A stretch of DNA of 64,000 nucleotides from Ilex aquifolium (Eukaryota > Streptophyta > Magnoliopsida > Aquifoliales > Aquifoliaceae), in NCBI GenBank assembly GCA_951799425.1, contig OX637397.1:2719001-2783000 (forward strand), given 5' to 3'. The translations under genes were made by a program, and so were the position numbers. Below the pieces are notes generated by a model that was not told where the DNA came from, did no database searches, and worked only from the letters and a program-made list of their open reading frames with translations. Shown one piece after another: positions 1 through 13,630 of the stretch (positions within the stretch are counted from its first letter, which is position 1; every line of letters begins with the position of its first letter).

Positions 1-210
1 AATTGTAAGGTCCAAATGTATCAAATATACCCTCTTGTGCATATTATACTGATTCAACTCAATTGTAGTATTATATTAAGAGGTCACCTGTTGGTTACAA
101 ATGTTTGACACCTTTTTTTCCAAGTAATTCCTGCTGGGAATTGTGCATCAGCTAAAATATGTTATACCCCAGTTTATATGTACATTGTCAATTTCTTACA
201 CGAGTGAGCC

Positions 211-407
211 CCAATTTTGTCAAATGTGATTTTGTGTTTGTCTTACTTCAGGCTATACACTGGTCATGCATAGTATGTTTATTTTATATTAATTATGTCT
301 TTTCATATACATTGTCCAATTTTGTCAAATGTGATTTTGTGTTTGTCTTACTTCAGGCTATACACTGGTCATTAGTATGTTTTTTTTATATTAATTATAT
401 CTTTTCG
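211..407. repeat. 105-bp tandem duplication in CCCH intron
   Basis: Two adjacent copies start at 211 and 316 with a 105-bp period. Both contain the same run through TGTCTTACTTCAGGCTATAC and diverge slightly in the T-rich tail. They lie just upstream of the exon acceptor at 438-439 and also duplicate a pyrimidine-AG acceptor-like stretch. The rest of 1-439 shows no exon. Confidence 0.85.
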
Positions 408-439
408 TATTGATCATGGTGTTCTTACTCAATCTGTAG

Positions 440-3400
440 TACTATATGAGAACTGGGATGTGTAAATTTGGTGCTTCCTGCAAGTATCATCATCCAAGAC
501 AAGGAGGTGGATCTGTGAGCCCAGTGACAGTAAATATTGCTGGATATCCAATGCGATCGGTTTGCACTTTATTAACTTGTATTCTAACTTAAAATAAGTT
601 AAAATTTGATCCTTTTTCTTGACGTACAAAGTGAAGTTGGCTCAAAATTAGAGTTCTTGTCACAGGGTGAAAAAGAGTGTTCGTACTATGTGAAAACGGG
701 GCAGTGCAAGTTTGGTATAACCTGTAAATTCCATCATCCACAGCCAGCTGGTGTGCAAGTGACAGCACCATCAGCTGTGCCTGCGCCTGCAATGTATCCT
801 ACGGTGCAGTCTCATTCTGTTCAATCTTCTCAACCATATGGAGCAGTGTCTGGCAACTGGCCTGTTGCAAGGCATCCTCTGCTTCCAGGTTCTTATTTTC
901 CCGGGACTTATAGTCCCGTGCTGGTTTCCCCAGGGATGATGTCCATTCCGGGTTGGAGTCCTTACCCGGTAAATCTTGTAAAGTCTCCTCGCTTGTTGTA
1001 GAAATTTTCTTGCACTGCATACAATTTCCACTAATTTGTTAACCCGCATGGTGCAGGCACCTGTAAGCCCATTAGGCTCTCCTAGTCCTCAACCCACTGT
1101 TGGAGCAGGTCAGATATATGGGATAACACACTTATCTCCTTCTGCAACTGGCTATTCTGGGCCTTATGTATCCATACCTTCTACTCTTGGTCCTTCAGGC
1201 AGTAGTCAGATGGAGCACACATTTCCTGAGAGACCTGGCCAACCTGAATGCCAATATTACATGAGAACGGGAGATTGTAAATTTGGGTCTTCATGTAGAT
1301 ATCATCATCCACCAGAATGGAGTGCACCACCAACAAGTTTTGTTCTTAGACCCATGGGTCTTCCTCGCCGTCCGGTAAGCATCTCATCGTACACCGTTTT
1401 GAATTGAAAAATTCCTCCTTGCAACAGTGTCTAGTAAAGATTGAACTATGGGAAGGTGAAATCAGTGATGTAGTTTTGGCAAGGTTGCTGAACCTGCTGG
1501 GGGATGAAGAAAACTGGATGGATTTTGGTTGCAAAGAGTATTAATATGAGGGTTTTCTGGGATTCACCCCCAAAGAGTATTGAATCAGTGGTTGAGAGAG
1601 ATATGGATGACAAATGTCGATTTAAGGTCAAAGCTTTTGATGGTGACAGGTGTCACAGATTGGTTATAGTTGGTCCAGGTCTTAGGTTGAGGCAATAGAA
1701 AATTAAGGCAGATAAAGCATGGGAAGCTGGAGTTTCCTTCTGCACAATAAGAGTTGCTGTAAATATCAAATTTTAGATAGTTGTAGGGGCTTGAATGGGT
1801 TGATAGATTTGCAGAAAATTTCTCTTCACGGTCCGATTTCTAATATGGATTTGCAAATTCCATCAGAGGTCATTCCACATAGTTTAGGTCAACATGGTCC
1901 TGAGTTTGAAAAATTTTAGCAAAAAGTAATGCGAAATAAAATAGGAAAATGGATGACACACAAGGATATCCAGATTTTATGATGCAATTCTTTGACAGTG
2001 GAGCAAGAGTGCTGGACAGTATAAAAGAAAAAGAGAACTCAGTACCAAATTGCTGGTTAGTTGGATAAGCCACTTTCATTAGAAGTGGGGCGACCTGCCA
2101 CATAAGACCTTATTAGTGAACCACCTGTTAGTTAGACAAACAACCATGATTAGCAGTGGAGGAACCTGTGATGTAAGATCCCTCCCTCAGCGTCAATAAT
2201 AGAACTAGGTTTGCGATTTATAGTTCTGAACAGCAGAGATAGGTCTTTTAACAGGTAACAAACTCCACTGTGATGAATCCATTGGATTGGGCAGCTCCAT
2301 GCACACACGTGGTTCACAAAGTCACTTGATGAAAAATCAACCTAGAACACTGCAGCTATAATATTTGAAAAGAGTGCCCTGTTGATCAAGAACTCAGACA
2401 AACACTGACCTTAAAAATCTTTGTAATGGAGGCCTGAGTGCTCTTGGGGGTCGTTATTTTTCAATTCTTCTAGATGCAAGTGGTAAAGGAGAGCAAGTGC
2501 TCTTTCTTTTCGGGAGCTTAAATGATCTCTCCAATCCATGCATCAACCCGAATTGTTCAACCACCCAAGGACCCTTGAATTCCTTCCATTAGAAGGATTA
2601 TATGTCTCTGGTGCTAGGTTTCCCGCAGGTAGATTTATCTGAACACTCCATTGTTGCAACATGCCCACAAGCTTATAAGTTTTTATCACTAGCTCTCCAA
2701 CAGGTAGATTCAGTTGAGACTTCTCATTTTAACCTGTCCACAACATCACATTGCCAGTAAAGGTGGACTGTAACCTTTGGTTATCTCAAAATGCTTGAAT
2801 ATCCATGCTTTCCATCTTTAAAGAGGCATGGCCACATATATGTCCCATCAATAATAAGGAGCACAGAGAACCTTCTTTGACTGAATATTTTATGTGAAAC
2901 TGGCTGAAGATGTAGCCCTTTTTTCTCAGGAAATCCTTTAGTAAAAGTACACAATGTACCCCTGACCTCTCCTCTTCAATCCTTGCTCAAACTTGTGTCC
3001 TGTAACTTCTGTTCTTCCGTCTAGTAGTGAATTGATCACAATCACCACCTTCCCTCCATGAAAATGTGCACCACAAATAGTTGGGGCATAGCCTTTATCG
3101 AGTTGAGTTGATCAAAATCCTTTGTGTCCTTTTGACTGTTTAAAGGCAACAGCAAGTGAAAATCTATGGAACTATTTAATAGTCTATAATTTTATCTGTC
3201 GGCACTCTCCTTCAAGGAGTTCGAGGAAATGATATAAGTGTGTTTGTAGGGATAATATGGGCCTTTGTGAGGAAGTTTGAGAACTTGGTGAACTGCAAAC
3301 TAGATTATTTAAATCCTTCCATCAGTCTATATATCTTATTATTCTTTGTCTTTTGGTCCTACTTGAAGTCTTTGATTCACCATGTGCAATTTGCCACAAT

Positions 3401-5637
3401 GCAACTTGAAATCTTAATTACCCCAACTTCGCCTTTGTTGATTTGACTTGGTCCTAGGCATTGTTATTTCACCTTTGGTTCAGGAATGTAGGAACGGAAA
3501 CATGGTTTGGTTTTAGGTTTTGTGGTCAGGTAAACTGAGCGATTAGATTATTAGACAGCAGTCTCCTTATTATGCATTACATTATAACTGTGTTAAAATA
3601 TTACTTGTTTACCTGTCATGCATTTTATAAGTTTTTTCTTGTTTAGTGTGCACCTAATCAGCCTATTAAAGGTGTTGTTCCTTAATAATGTTGCATGCAA
3701 TGAAGACAATAGGAAGTTTTCCTTGCTTAGCAAATTATAGGATACTAGTTAAGTGTTTGGATGTTCTGTAGAGGGTGTTTTCTTTCTTTTTGGAACGGGC
3801 TGTGTCAGATGATCTGAATGCTTTACTCACATTTTTTTTCTCCTTTTTTCAACCATGCAGTTTCTTTCTGTTCTATTTTCTCATTGACTAACTGATTCCA
3901 CATTGAAATGATCAGAAATACATGATAAACAAATATTATTTCACTGGTTTACTCAAAATTAAGGATGTGAGGGTGTACTTTTAGCCCTTACATCTTAGAC
4001 ACTCATGGTTAATCTATTTTTGATGATTATTACTTGTGTTAATATTGACATATTGATGATGAGCAATACTGCAATGAATCATCCATCCTCCTTTATCGAG
4101 GTGGGAGTTTTATTTCTTCTTTAAACTTTGATGATGTACCAAGAAGACATTTGTAGTTTTTACTCAACTTTCTTGACTATTAGCTTGGAGGCTACATCAA
4201 GGCAGACCCAGTTTTTGGTTTTGACGTGTTGTTGGATTGCAATACTTTAGTAAGTTCTGCCAGGTGGTGGCCCCATTTGTCCATTGTTCTGATGTGGTAA
4301 GATGGGACGGGTACTTGTATAGCTGAAGATGTTTAAGCAGGAAATTGTCTGAAATTTTGGCTTTAAATTTCATTGATATTAAGTTCTTTAATCTTTTCCT
4401 TGGGTTTTTTTTTCCCTCCACTACTTCCATCTGAACCCCTTGACATGCCAGGCTCACCATTTTAGGACCTCCCATTTCTCATTACTTGTTCGGGATTCAT
4501 TTCGCATATTGTCTTTATTTTAGGGTTGGGATCTTGTCCTCCTTTGGATGGCCTCAAATATATATTCATCTCAAAATTCATTGTCAGATTATATATCTGC
4601 TTGATCATCGTTTTAACCTCACATCTTAGATATTTTCTTCACATATATTTGACCTTGGGCAAGAAAAACTCGATGACCTATTATACTTAAAAAAACATTC
4701 GTGTCTTCAAAGTCAAATTGAATTTTTTGAACATACCAAATGAGATCAGCATCATACTGATGTTAGCAAGCTATTAGAACTCTTTGACATGAGGAATTTC
4801 TTTTCTATTTTCATTCATGTTGACGTGCTCATTGGATTTGTTTTATGGTTACATATTTTCATCTTGAATCTAGATGTAAATTGCATATGAAATGCATCTA
4901 GGCTTGGGGTGTTAAGTCTCATAAATTCGTCTGTTCAACTAGTACTTGGAATAATGATGGGAACTACATTCACAGTCCATGTGCTTCTTGACTGTATTTT
5001 ATGCCTATAGGGTGGTTGTGTGATTTGTGTATTCAGGAATCCATGTATCTCTTGCCATAACTTTAAACGTTCTATAGGTATGATTGCTTTTTTGTGCGTA
5101 TTGATATGCTGAATGTGCCTCAATTATTAAGATATGATCGTGCTGTTACTACAACTCTCTGATGGCATAATATTCTGTCCTTAGATGATGTATATTGTTG
5201 GTTGCCTTGTTACATGATTCTTCATCTAATTTATTAAATTTTTTTATTAGGGTGCACCAATTTGCTCTCACTACGCACAAAATGGAATATGCAAATTTGG
5301 GGCCTCATGTAAATTTGATCACCCAATGGGAACACTGAGTTACAGTCCATCCGCATCTTCTCTTGCTGATATGCCTGTTGCTCCCTACCCTGTTGGATCT
5401 TCAATTGGTACTCTTGCTCCATCATTCTCCTCATCGGACTTGAGGCCTGAACTCATTTCCAGTTCCAACAGGGATGCTTTATCGACCAGAATATCTTCTT
5501 CAATGAACACATCTAGTGGTTCAGTTGGTTCAATATTTTCAAAGAGCGGAGCTGCTTCTCACTCTGGTGTCCAGCAGTCCGGACAGACTGGCAGCAGTAG
5601 AACAGGTCCTGGAGGTGTTACTCGCTCATCAACCTGA
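440..5637 (+). CDS. ZFN-type CCCH zinc-finger protein, 3' part (C3H58-like)
   Basis: Nucleic-acid-binding protein of the plant ZFN group, which normally has five C-x8-C-x5-C-x3-H fingers. Visible exons are 440-559, 666-968, 1057-1374 and 5251-5637; all junctions are phase 0 with GT-AG borders. The first exon opens inside a finger ([18 protein letters not shown]), so its first Cys and at least one finger lie upstream of the window. Complete fingers follow in exon 2 ([16 protein letters not shown]...H), exon 3 ([16 protein letters not shown]...H) and exon 4 ([16 protein letters not shown]...H). The C-terminus is Ser/Gly-rich and stops with TGA at 5635-5637. The final intron of 3876 bp is far longer than the other two visible ones. 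Arabidopsis At5g18550 is the likely counterpart by sequence and by gene order. No start codon is visible, so the gene is partial. Confidence 0.9.
1375..5250. other. Large last intron of the CCCH gene
   Basis: This 3.9-kb intron is flanked by a GTAAGC donor and a TTTTTATTAG acceptor. About 1440-3450 has different texture from the rest, with short broken reading stretches such as 1504-1698 and 1719-1919. It may be a decayed transposable element, but I could not match any domain. About 3450-5250 is T-rich sequence in which I see nothing specific. Confidence 0.5.
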
Positions 5638-8195
5638 GCAAAAAAATTGGGCAGCCCCAATTTTCCTACGGATCAGCTTTCTTGTATGGTTGTACCCAAC
5701 ATCATAATTTTGTGCAAGTCCTCTAATAGGAGGCTTGCTTTCTTGGTCATCATTGTCCACATTCAGATCTAGCACACTGTAGCTCTGCTCATCTCTCTCT
5801 TCCTGTAAATCATCATATGGCCCCCCGGTTCATATTGAATAAGCCATATCCAACCTTAAACAATCCAGCAAACCTCTTATACCTTACATCTAGCTTCTGA
5901 ATAACTAGGAAAAAAAACACCATTTTCATTAAGCAAAATCAAATCCCTATCTCCAATTTTTGGGGCTGTTTGTTTATTGATGTTGTTTTTTTCAGAACAA
6001 AAAGAAAGGATCAGCCTCACAATGTTCTTCCTTGCACATTGACTGTGTGCTTGTGCCTGTCTCTTATAGTTCCTCTTAAATCAGGGAACAACCTTCCAAT
6101 TCGAATTGGAAATGAATTTGGAGGTGTTATTGATTCCCTCTTCATCTGGGGCCTTTTAGGGAAGAGGTAAATTTTTAGGGACTCTGAGCAAGACCTCACA
6201 TGCTGCCTTATCTTGTGAGATATATATTGCTCGAGTGGTTCCTGATGAATTTATTTCCAGATACAGAAAAAGAATGGATATCAGACCTTCAATTTGTATG
6301 AATTCTCTCTTTACTATATCCATGTATCGATGATAACGATGTTTTTGCTTCTAATTATCGCTGCTTTCATAGGCCATGGATATTTGGAAACACATCTATG
6401 TGGGTATGTTTAGCTGAATTGTTTATGCTATGTAGATCTTGGTCCAATAATTGCTCTTTAGACAGATGTGCTCAATACTGGAATGATGTGAATTTCAAAT
6501 TGGCTTGAATGCTGTTCATATTGGGACATAGAGTGTTGACTGTGGTTATATACTTGTTCCTGGATCCTGCTAAGCTAAGTGCTAACTAGTGGTAGTACAG
6601 TATTTGGGCATTATTCTACTGCAACGCTAAATGCATATGCCTGTTCTCTTCTCCTCCCCTTGATTCTTACTAGGTATTGCATATTGACATACATTTCATC
6701 TCTCACGTCAAGTCTTCCTGTTTGCTGATTTGGTGGTAGTGTGACCATCACTCTATTCAACATAACAAGGTGCATTTCTACTCGCCTATGAAGCATGAAT
6801 ACTTCGATCGGGGTGACGTATCTGTATTCAATATATATTGGATACTGATACTCGTCATATACTTGCGGATACATATCAGATACTTTCCGCATATATCGAA
6901 TAATTAATAAAATATTTATCATTATTAGATACTTGTTAGATACACCTCGGATATGCATATCTCTATGATGAATACATTTGTCTTATACTTAGTGAGGTGA
7001 GTTGTTTAGAAACCGTGAATCATACGGCTGAGGATTCTTCGTTCTAAGATGTTTATTGGGACGTGCATTACATAAATCATAAGATTTGTCAATTATTTAC
7101 AATTTAGTTTGCTTGAATAATGAGTTTTTATAGTTTATGTTAAAACCAATGAAGTTTATTGCAATTAAATATTAAGTAAAAGTTGAGGACTCTCGTCTTT
7201 AACTTTAGAATTACATAAAATTTTAAATTTAAAACCATTGAGCAGGTTTTTATTTCTTAATTCCTCGTATCCATAGTGTTATAATAATATTCTAATATAT
7301 ACATATATCTATTTATGTATTTATAAATATATAGATGTATCCCAATGGTAATAGTATCCTATTTTTTGAATTTTTTTCATATCATCGTATATGTATCTTG
7401 TCATACCCATATCCGTATTGGTGTTTTCTAGCTGCTCGCATTCCCGAGTTGCTGAAGTAAGGCTAATTAAATTATAGATAGCGCGAGTTTGTGTATCTGC
7501 TTGTACATTGATTAAATGACGCAAAACCTGTATCAGTTTAAACTTTTAGAAGAGTTGATGCTTAATTTATACCATACTTTGGTGTTTGGGTACAATAAGC
7601 AGACTGGCTTTGTGTATAAATACTTGAACCACCCACTATCAAATAACTTAATGTTGATATATTATGCAAATATTCATTGTAAATATCCTCATATTTGTGA
7701 ATCCGTGGTGCCAAACTTGGGTCACAATACATCATATATCATTATCAAATTTGGGATATAACCATGTTGTAGTTTTATCCAAATATTATGAGTTACATGT
7801 AATGCACAAGGAATGGAGAAACTTTAGAATGCTAGGGAAATTATGATGAATGGTTTTCCTAGAGGACTAAAACTGAGATTGTTGAATAGGGTTCAAGGGC
7901 AACAGCTTTGTGACCAGCTAAATGGTGGATTCAGGGGGAGAGAGATAAAAAAGAAAAAGAAAAAAGGAAGGGGGATGGGGGGTTAAAAATAACTTCAAAT
8001 TTGCATCCTCTGGTAAATCAGAACATTCCATTTGTCTCTCTCACAAACACAGTTGTGGGGAGTGTCGTTTAATGACCAAGTACTACAACAAAAAGGATAC
8101 GAGCAAGAAAACCAACAAGAACAACAGGTGCATCGAATAAAAAAATGTATTCTAACTTAATGGAATTAAACAAAAAATAAAAATAAAAACAGCAC
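5638..8195. other. Intergenic region between convergent CCCH and ERF genes
   Basis: It begins with the CCCH 3' UTR. No coding sequence is supported. About 6820-6960 and 7320-7420 are AT-rich and dense in GATAC/GTATC words, possibly remains of a repeat with subterminal motifs. About 7900-8195 should include the 3' UTR of the downstream minus-strand ERF gene. Confidence 0.5.
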
Positions 8196-9233
8196 TCAGA
8201 AGAGAGAATATCCCAAGTCACCTACATCACCAGAAGGAGAAATTATAGAGGAGCATGTTGATGAAGAAGTGACCGGAGGCATCGACTTGTAACCTGGATT
8301 GTCAATGACTGGATACAAAGTTCCCATGCACCCACCTTCCACCATCAGTGAGTTGTTGATCATGGCAGAGACTTCCCAAGAATTCATCTTCCATGACTGC
8401 TCAACACCCCAAAATCCATTATTAAGTTGATCAAAGAAAGACAAATTTGCAGGGTTTGATGCCATTGTTGCCACACTCATAGCATCAGCTGGAAGTGCAT
8501 TACTATCACAATTTGATTGAATTTGGTGACAACTGTAACTTGTGGTAAGGTTTTGATTCTTTATAGTATCTGCATTGCTTTTTGGGGAGTTCATGCTGGT
8601 GGTATTAGGAGGTTGCAAGCAATTCTCAGGGACTATGCACCCCAAGTAGCCAGAGTTGGTGTCAGAGGAGAAAAAGAAACTATCATTAGGTGATGAACCA
8701 TATGAAGACTGAGTACTTGTTTCATTATCGGATTGGAAACGAGTATCACCGTTATATCGAATATTTACTTTACTTTGTGGAATTTCAGGCTGATATGAAT
8801 TGGTGTCATTAGAGGGTTGTTTAATCTGAGTGCTAGTGAGGAACTGTGATGGCTGCCAGAGGGATTGGATATCAAAAGGAGAGAGAAGAGAATGGAAATT
8901 TGTGGTGTCAGAATATTTAAAGTTGGTTCTTGCTTGGGTGCCCTTCATGGAAAGGGCAGCCCTATCATAGGCAAGAGCTGCTTCTTGAGCAGTATCAAAT
9001 GTCCCAAGCCAGTGCCTCTCTTTAGTTGTGGGGTCTCTGATTTCAGCAGCATATCGTCCCCAAGGCCGCCGCCTCACCCCTAGGAACCTCCCTGGCTCTG
9101 CTTGCTTTCGCCGGCCTCTTCTCTCATTAGGTTGAGATGGGGATGTGTTAGGCTGCAAGAAAGAGAAAGATGTTTGAGCTTGGCTTAGTTCAAAGCCTTT
9201 GAAGGGTTTATCTGAGGTTTTTGAGGTGGACAT
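8196..9233 (-). CDS. PUCHI: AP2/ERF transcription factor, PUCHI/FZP type (ERF086-like)
   Basis: Intronless 345-aa nuclear transcription factor. A single AP2/ERF domain covers residues about 49-107 and carries [20 protein letters not shown], the [17 protein letters not shown] helix region and a KGTQARTNF end. This is the ERF subfamily pattern, and the [18 protein letters not shown] run is shared with Arabidopsis PUCHI and grass FZP/BD1 (subgroup VIIIb). A basic [12 protein letters not shown] stretch precedes the domain and may act as a nuclear localisation signal. The rest is Ser/Asn/Gln-rich low-complexity sequence. The length is close to that of Arabidopsis PUCHI as I recall it. The MSTSK start is the first ATG. 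PUCHI/FZP factors limit organ outgrowth and pattern lateral roots and floral meristems. Its position between a CCCH gene and TON2 repeats the Arabidopsis chromosome 5 order and strengthens the orthology. Confidence 0.9.
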   Translation of the reverse strand: MSTSKTSDKPFKGFELSQAQTSFSFLQPNTSPSQPNERRGRRKQAEPGRFLGVRRRPWGRYAAEIRDPTTKERHWLGTFDTAQEAALAYDRAALSMKGTQARTNFKYSDTTNFHSLLSPFDIQSLWQPSQFLTSTQIKQPSNDTNSYQPEIPQSKVNIRYNGDTRFQSDNETSTQSSYGSSPNDSFFFSSDTNSGYLGCIVPENCLQPPNTTSMNSPKSNADTIKNQNLTTSYSCHQIQSNCDSNALPADAMSVATMASNPANLSFFDQLNNGFWGVEQSWKMNSWEVSAMINNSLMVEGGCMGTLYPVIDNPGYKSMPPVTSSSTCSSIISPSGDVGDLGYSLF

Positions 9234-9344
9234 TGCAGCAAGTAATGTAGAAATTTTGGCTGAATACTAAAGTATGTTAGAGAAGGAGAAGATGAGACAA
9301 TTGAAGTCTTGAGGTTGAATGAAGTGTGTGGAAGCTAAGGGGTC

Positions 9345-9354
9345 TTTTTAAAGA
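9345..9354 (-). promoter_or_regulatory. Candidate TATA-like box of the ERF gene
   Basis: Read on the minus strand, the sequence is TTTAAAAAGA, within the short palindrome GTCTTTTTAAAGAC about 115 bp upstream of the ATG. The call rests on position and composition only. Confidence 0.35.
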
Positions 9355-12300
9355 CTGATTTGATCATGGACAGAGAGAAAAGGACACTGCAGATGTCATT
9401 CCTTGAAAGACCATCCTCCCTTTTCACCCCCTTTCAAACTCTTTTCTTTTTTCAATTTTATAAATTGTTATAGTTTTTTAAATCAATTTATTATAAGCAA
9501 CAAGGTGAAAATATATAAAGATTCCCTGCTTCTTGTCCAAATTTATAAATTGAGGTTCCATAACTACCCTTTTGTGTTCTTGTTACTTTACAACAGTGAC
9601 TTTCTTTCTAGTTCAGTAAGTGGAGAATATATGGTTTGCTACTTCCATTGAAGCTGAAGAAATTTACAAGTGAAAGAAGTTCAGTTGAATCAATATCTCA
9701 ACTCATACACATTTGATTGGATGTCATTGCTGATAAATGTTAAAAATAAAGGCAACGCCCAACTCAGGTCTAGAGAAAGTCAAATGGATGCAACATAGCA
9801 GGGAGGTTGTTTTCGTGAATCAACCTGCGACGCCCAACTCGTTATAGGGCAATTTCAAGTAATAGTACCATTGGATCTTAATTTATAGATCTTGCAGGAA
9901 TGTTGGAGATCAAAGATAAGATAGAACATCATCAATCATGATCAAATGCAGTTGATCAGAGAGAAAACAGGTTTGAATGATCAGTAGGAAGCAATCCTTG
10001 AACAGTAGGATTAATCCCTTAAAACACTAGTAGCCCACAAAAAAAGCAATGGCAGCATTGTCTGCAGAGTCTAATTAATTTTAATTTAAATGAAAAAAAT
10101 GTTATTATGTTGTATAAATGTCTGATATGCACATGTATATCCGCATTTTGTGCAAAATATATCAGCTAAATTTCTTCTTAGTTCTTGTCTGTTTTCATGA
10201 TTTTCAGAGGGAGCAGATAGGGTTTATCTCTTAAAAACCTTAATCTGAGTGATCAAGATGTCCTTTTGTGTTTGATAGTTGCCCTATACAATGGAAATAA
10301 CACAGTCTCATATTTCAAAGACAATGGGGTACTTCATAAGGGACAATAAGTCAAAGCTTTAGGTATGTTCTGTTTGTCAGTTATATAGGCTTCAAACATA
10401 TTTTTCAGGATAATAGTTTCACACCAGGAGACCAATCTGATGGATTTTTACTAATCTGCCTCTCCCAACATTATCAATTTACAAATACCAAATTGGGTAA
10501 TTACCCTTTAGAAGTGTCACCGTAAAATTTGAAGAAGATTAGATATATGTAAACCTTGTCCCATAATGACAAAAATTATTTCCGTAACTCGAATCCATAT
10601 TAGAAATAATAAAACAGGTTAAGTTCAAAGTAAGTCAAGTGATAATACGGACAAGTTGTAAAACTTAGACGTCCTAGTCCATGAGAGATTTATCTCTTAT
10701 GAATACCTTAGTTCCGGCGTGGATGACCTGTCTTTGACTGGACCAGAGAGGAGATTAGTTAAAGTGCGTGAAAGCTGACCCGAACACCTCTAACTATTGA
10801 AAAAAAAAATAAAGAAGAAGAAAGTCACGGGTCTCTATTATGTCCAAAAGTTTTATAGTCAAAAGGGCAATCAAACATTTAAGGAACACAAGTAAAGCAA
10901 GAAGGATCAAAACAACTCTAACAAGAACATGTGTGGGGCACTAATCCATTTAATTAGTAGTTCCAAGAGGACACTTCCAACTTTTTTTCCCCCTTTTTGA
11001 TCAAACTTCACATGCCTAAATGGCATTGGGAACAACATATACACTAATAGGAATCAAATAGGTCAACATCCTATCTTGTCATTTCAAAATTCCATAATGC
11101 TTGCCACTGGTCCCTATAATGGTCTATTCCAATTGCACACTGTATATATGAAAACTATATATAAATGAAGATAATAGATATAAAAAATGGTAGAAAGTGG
11201 GAGATAGATATATATAATTAAATTCTTAATAAAATAATAATTAGTTGTCTTCTTTTTAGAATCTTCATGACTTAAAAATCAAAAAACCCTTGACTCTTCC
11301 ACTAAAATTTACAAGAGACGAAAAAAATATATAAATACTATTAATTCCATTTCATCCCGACTTTTATGATTATAAAATGGTGTTATTTTAGAAACCACAA
11401 TTGTAAAGTTCATATTAATCCCATGTTGCATATTCCTATTAGACCCAAAAACATCAAAAAAAAAAAAAAATAATCAGAGAGAGAGAATTTATCTGATGTA
11501 TAGAAACTAATGGCTCAATTGATATGGAATATGTCTTTCTTTGTGTGAAAGTTTGGCCTTTGCCATTTGGGTTTTAGCATTTGAAAAGGATGAAGAGCAG
11601 TCAAGGTTCATATGAAAAGATGGGACCCACTTGGGCTATGTAGTCCAGTATGATTAAGTGGTTAGCAGGTGTAGTTCCTTAAAATTGATGGGTTTGTCTA
11701 AACTAAAATATAATGAAATGGGCAAGTTGAGGTGGATTGGGGGCCCTATGTGTATGTGTGTGTGTGTTTTTTTTTAATGGTCATAGTTGTTTGAACTAAT
11801 TTATACGCACTCGATTGATCTCTCTTCAGTTTGATCAAAGGTAGACCATTCACATTGGAACTAAGATATTCATAAGACCTCATTGAATTAATAAAATTTA
11901 AAATCAAGACGTTTGAATTTATAACTCGTTTCTGTTACCATTTAAACTAGCGTGTTTAGTTATATGTTTGTCTGTGTTTTGGAGTTACTGTCATGACAGA
12001 AAGAAACTTGTTTGGGTCAGATTGGAATGTTGCACATTCTCCCAAACATGCACACACTTTTGGATAGTGTACAAGGTCGGCCGGGATTTGGGGAAAAGGA
12101 TTATGACATTCTAAGACTTGAGACTTGGACTTTGACGAGGGAGAGAGAGAGAGAGAGTGAGAGAGTTGTTTTTGCCCACCCAGAATCCTAAAAGAGCCAT
12201 CAACAAGTAAGTAGCCCCTGAAGTTTCTTCCACTGAATCTGTCTGTTTTGAATGAAAATAACTTACTGATGCACTATATTGGGGTTACAAGCTCGTGTTT

Positions 12301-13630
12301 AAGGTATTTGATACATATAGTTTTCGAGTAATTGTATACATAAAAGTTTTATATTTTGGTTACTAAGTCTAAAACACGTGGTTAAGATAGACAGATGTGT
12401 TATAGATTACGCTGTTCATTGTGCTATAAATTGACTATGGAGGAAGTTGTGTAAAATAGTCCCAGAAGAGTTGCAATTATTGTGAGAAGGAAAAAAATAA
12501 AAAAAAGCCTGGTCTTAGGGAGGAGGGTAAGGGGTAGAATGATTGAACTAAACAACATTAAATTGAAGAGGGTCTAACACCAACAACAATGAAAAGTAAT
12601 AACAATTAATCATTAGCAAAATGAGGGACTTCAGTAGCCCAATTAGTACCTACTCAAAGTTAACCGAAAGGCAAATTAAGTTGGCTAAAAATTCATGTGG
12701 GTGGGGGCTATCGCAGCCTGATAGAGATAGAAGCGGGGGCCATCAGAGCTATCTGCATCGAGTGTGTCAATTGAAAAGAGAGAGAGACAATTCAAATATA
12801 CCAACGCAAAAATATAAAGAATCATATCGTTCAAAGTTTTATTCTTCGAAAATACATTGCTTGATTTTGTTGCATGCTCTGCTTCTAAAATGCAAGGAGA
12901 CTTGTGAGGGCAGATTCGGGTTGGCTGGTTCAGAAAGTCATGGAAGAGACAGGTTAAGTGAAATAATATACCAATACAATACCCAAAAAATTAATTTTGT
13001 ACCGCATTACTTACCACTTTTTTTTATATATTTTTCATGTATTTTGTATCATGGATGTGCCAAAGTCCTATTACACATTCTAACAATATCTTTACCATCT
13101 TTTGGGTGAAACTTATGAACTTTTGAGGCACATTTACTTTATGGGTTCACTTATCAGGGTGTGGGCCCCATTGACTTTTGAGAAATTATTCCTATGAAGT
13201 TCTAAGATTTTTAAAATTTGTATAGTCATCGTAATCTATTTTTATTTTTGGATATATGAGCGGTTCAGGCTTTTTGAACACAAACAAGTACAATTAAACT
13301 AAGATTGTTTATATCTTTTACCTGTCTTCCTCAAACTGTACCATACACACAAAAAAAAAAAAAATTTATTATTAGGTAGAAAATTAAAGGACAAAAAGAA
13401 ATAGAAGGCTAGGGCTTGGAATACATTGTGTTGGTTGAACTCCAACGTATATTGAAAACCCAGCCCAAACTAAGCTTTGGGCTTACAACACTGACGAGGT
13501 CAGCCCAATTCTACCAGTTAGGACTGTGAAGGAACCAAAGCAGCCCAAACAAAAAATTGGGTTTGCATTACTGACTGGGCCAGAATACTGACCCTACCTC
13601 CTTCCACTAATAATCTGAGGTAGTCTATAG
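9355..13630. other. Gene-free AT-rich intergenic region
   Basis: I find no supported gene here. It contains one old SINE copy (about 10628-10810), short A and T runs, a (GA)n run near 12140-12158 and a TG-rich stretch near 11750-11767. The open frame at 12621-13109 has no recognisable domain or splice context. Confidence 0.5.
10628..10810 (+). mobile_element. Old tRNA-derived SINE copy
   Basis: The copy opens with AGTCAAGTGATAATAC, an A-box-like word, and ends in GCTGACCCGAACACC followed by a poly-A tail. Its body is clearly related to the SINE copies at 45158-45360 and 53298-53518. It shares the mirrored word pair around ATCTCTTATGAATACCTTAGT and the GGCGTGGATGACCTGTCTTT block. The B-box region is damaged. 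It is about 180 bp long. Confidence 0.65.

Noticed and set aside
1..439. Upstream exon of the CCCH gene
   Set aside because: I looked for the missing Cys-containing exon end (GQP-C-type) but found only intronic tandem repeats, so it must lie before the window.
6611..6958. 115-aa minus-strand frame
   Set aside because: No homology recognised; lies in GATAC-rich repeat-like DNA.
12621..13109. 162-aa open frame on + strand
   Set aside because: No domain, no codon bias or splice context; composition resembles translated AT-rich non-coding DNA.
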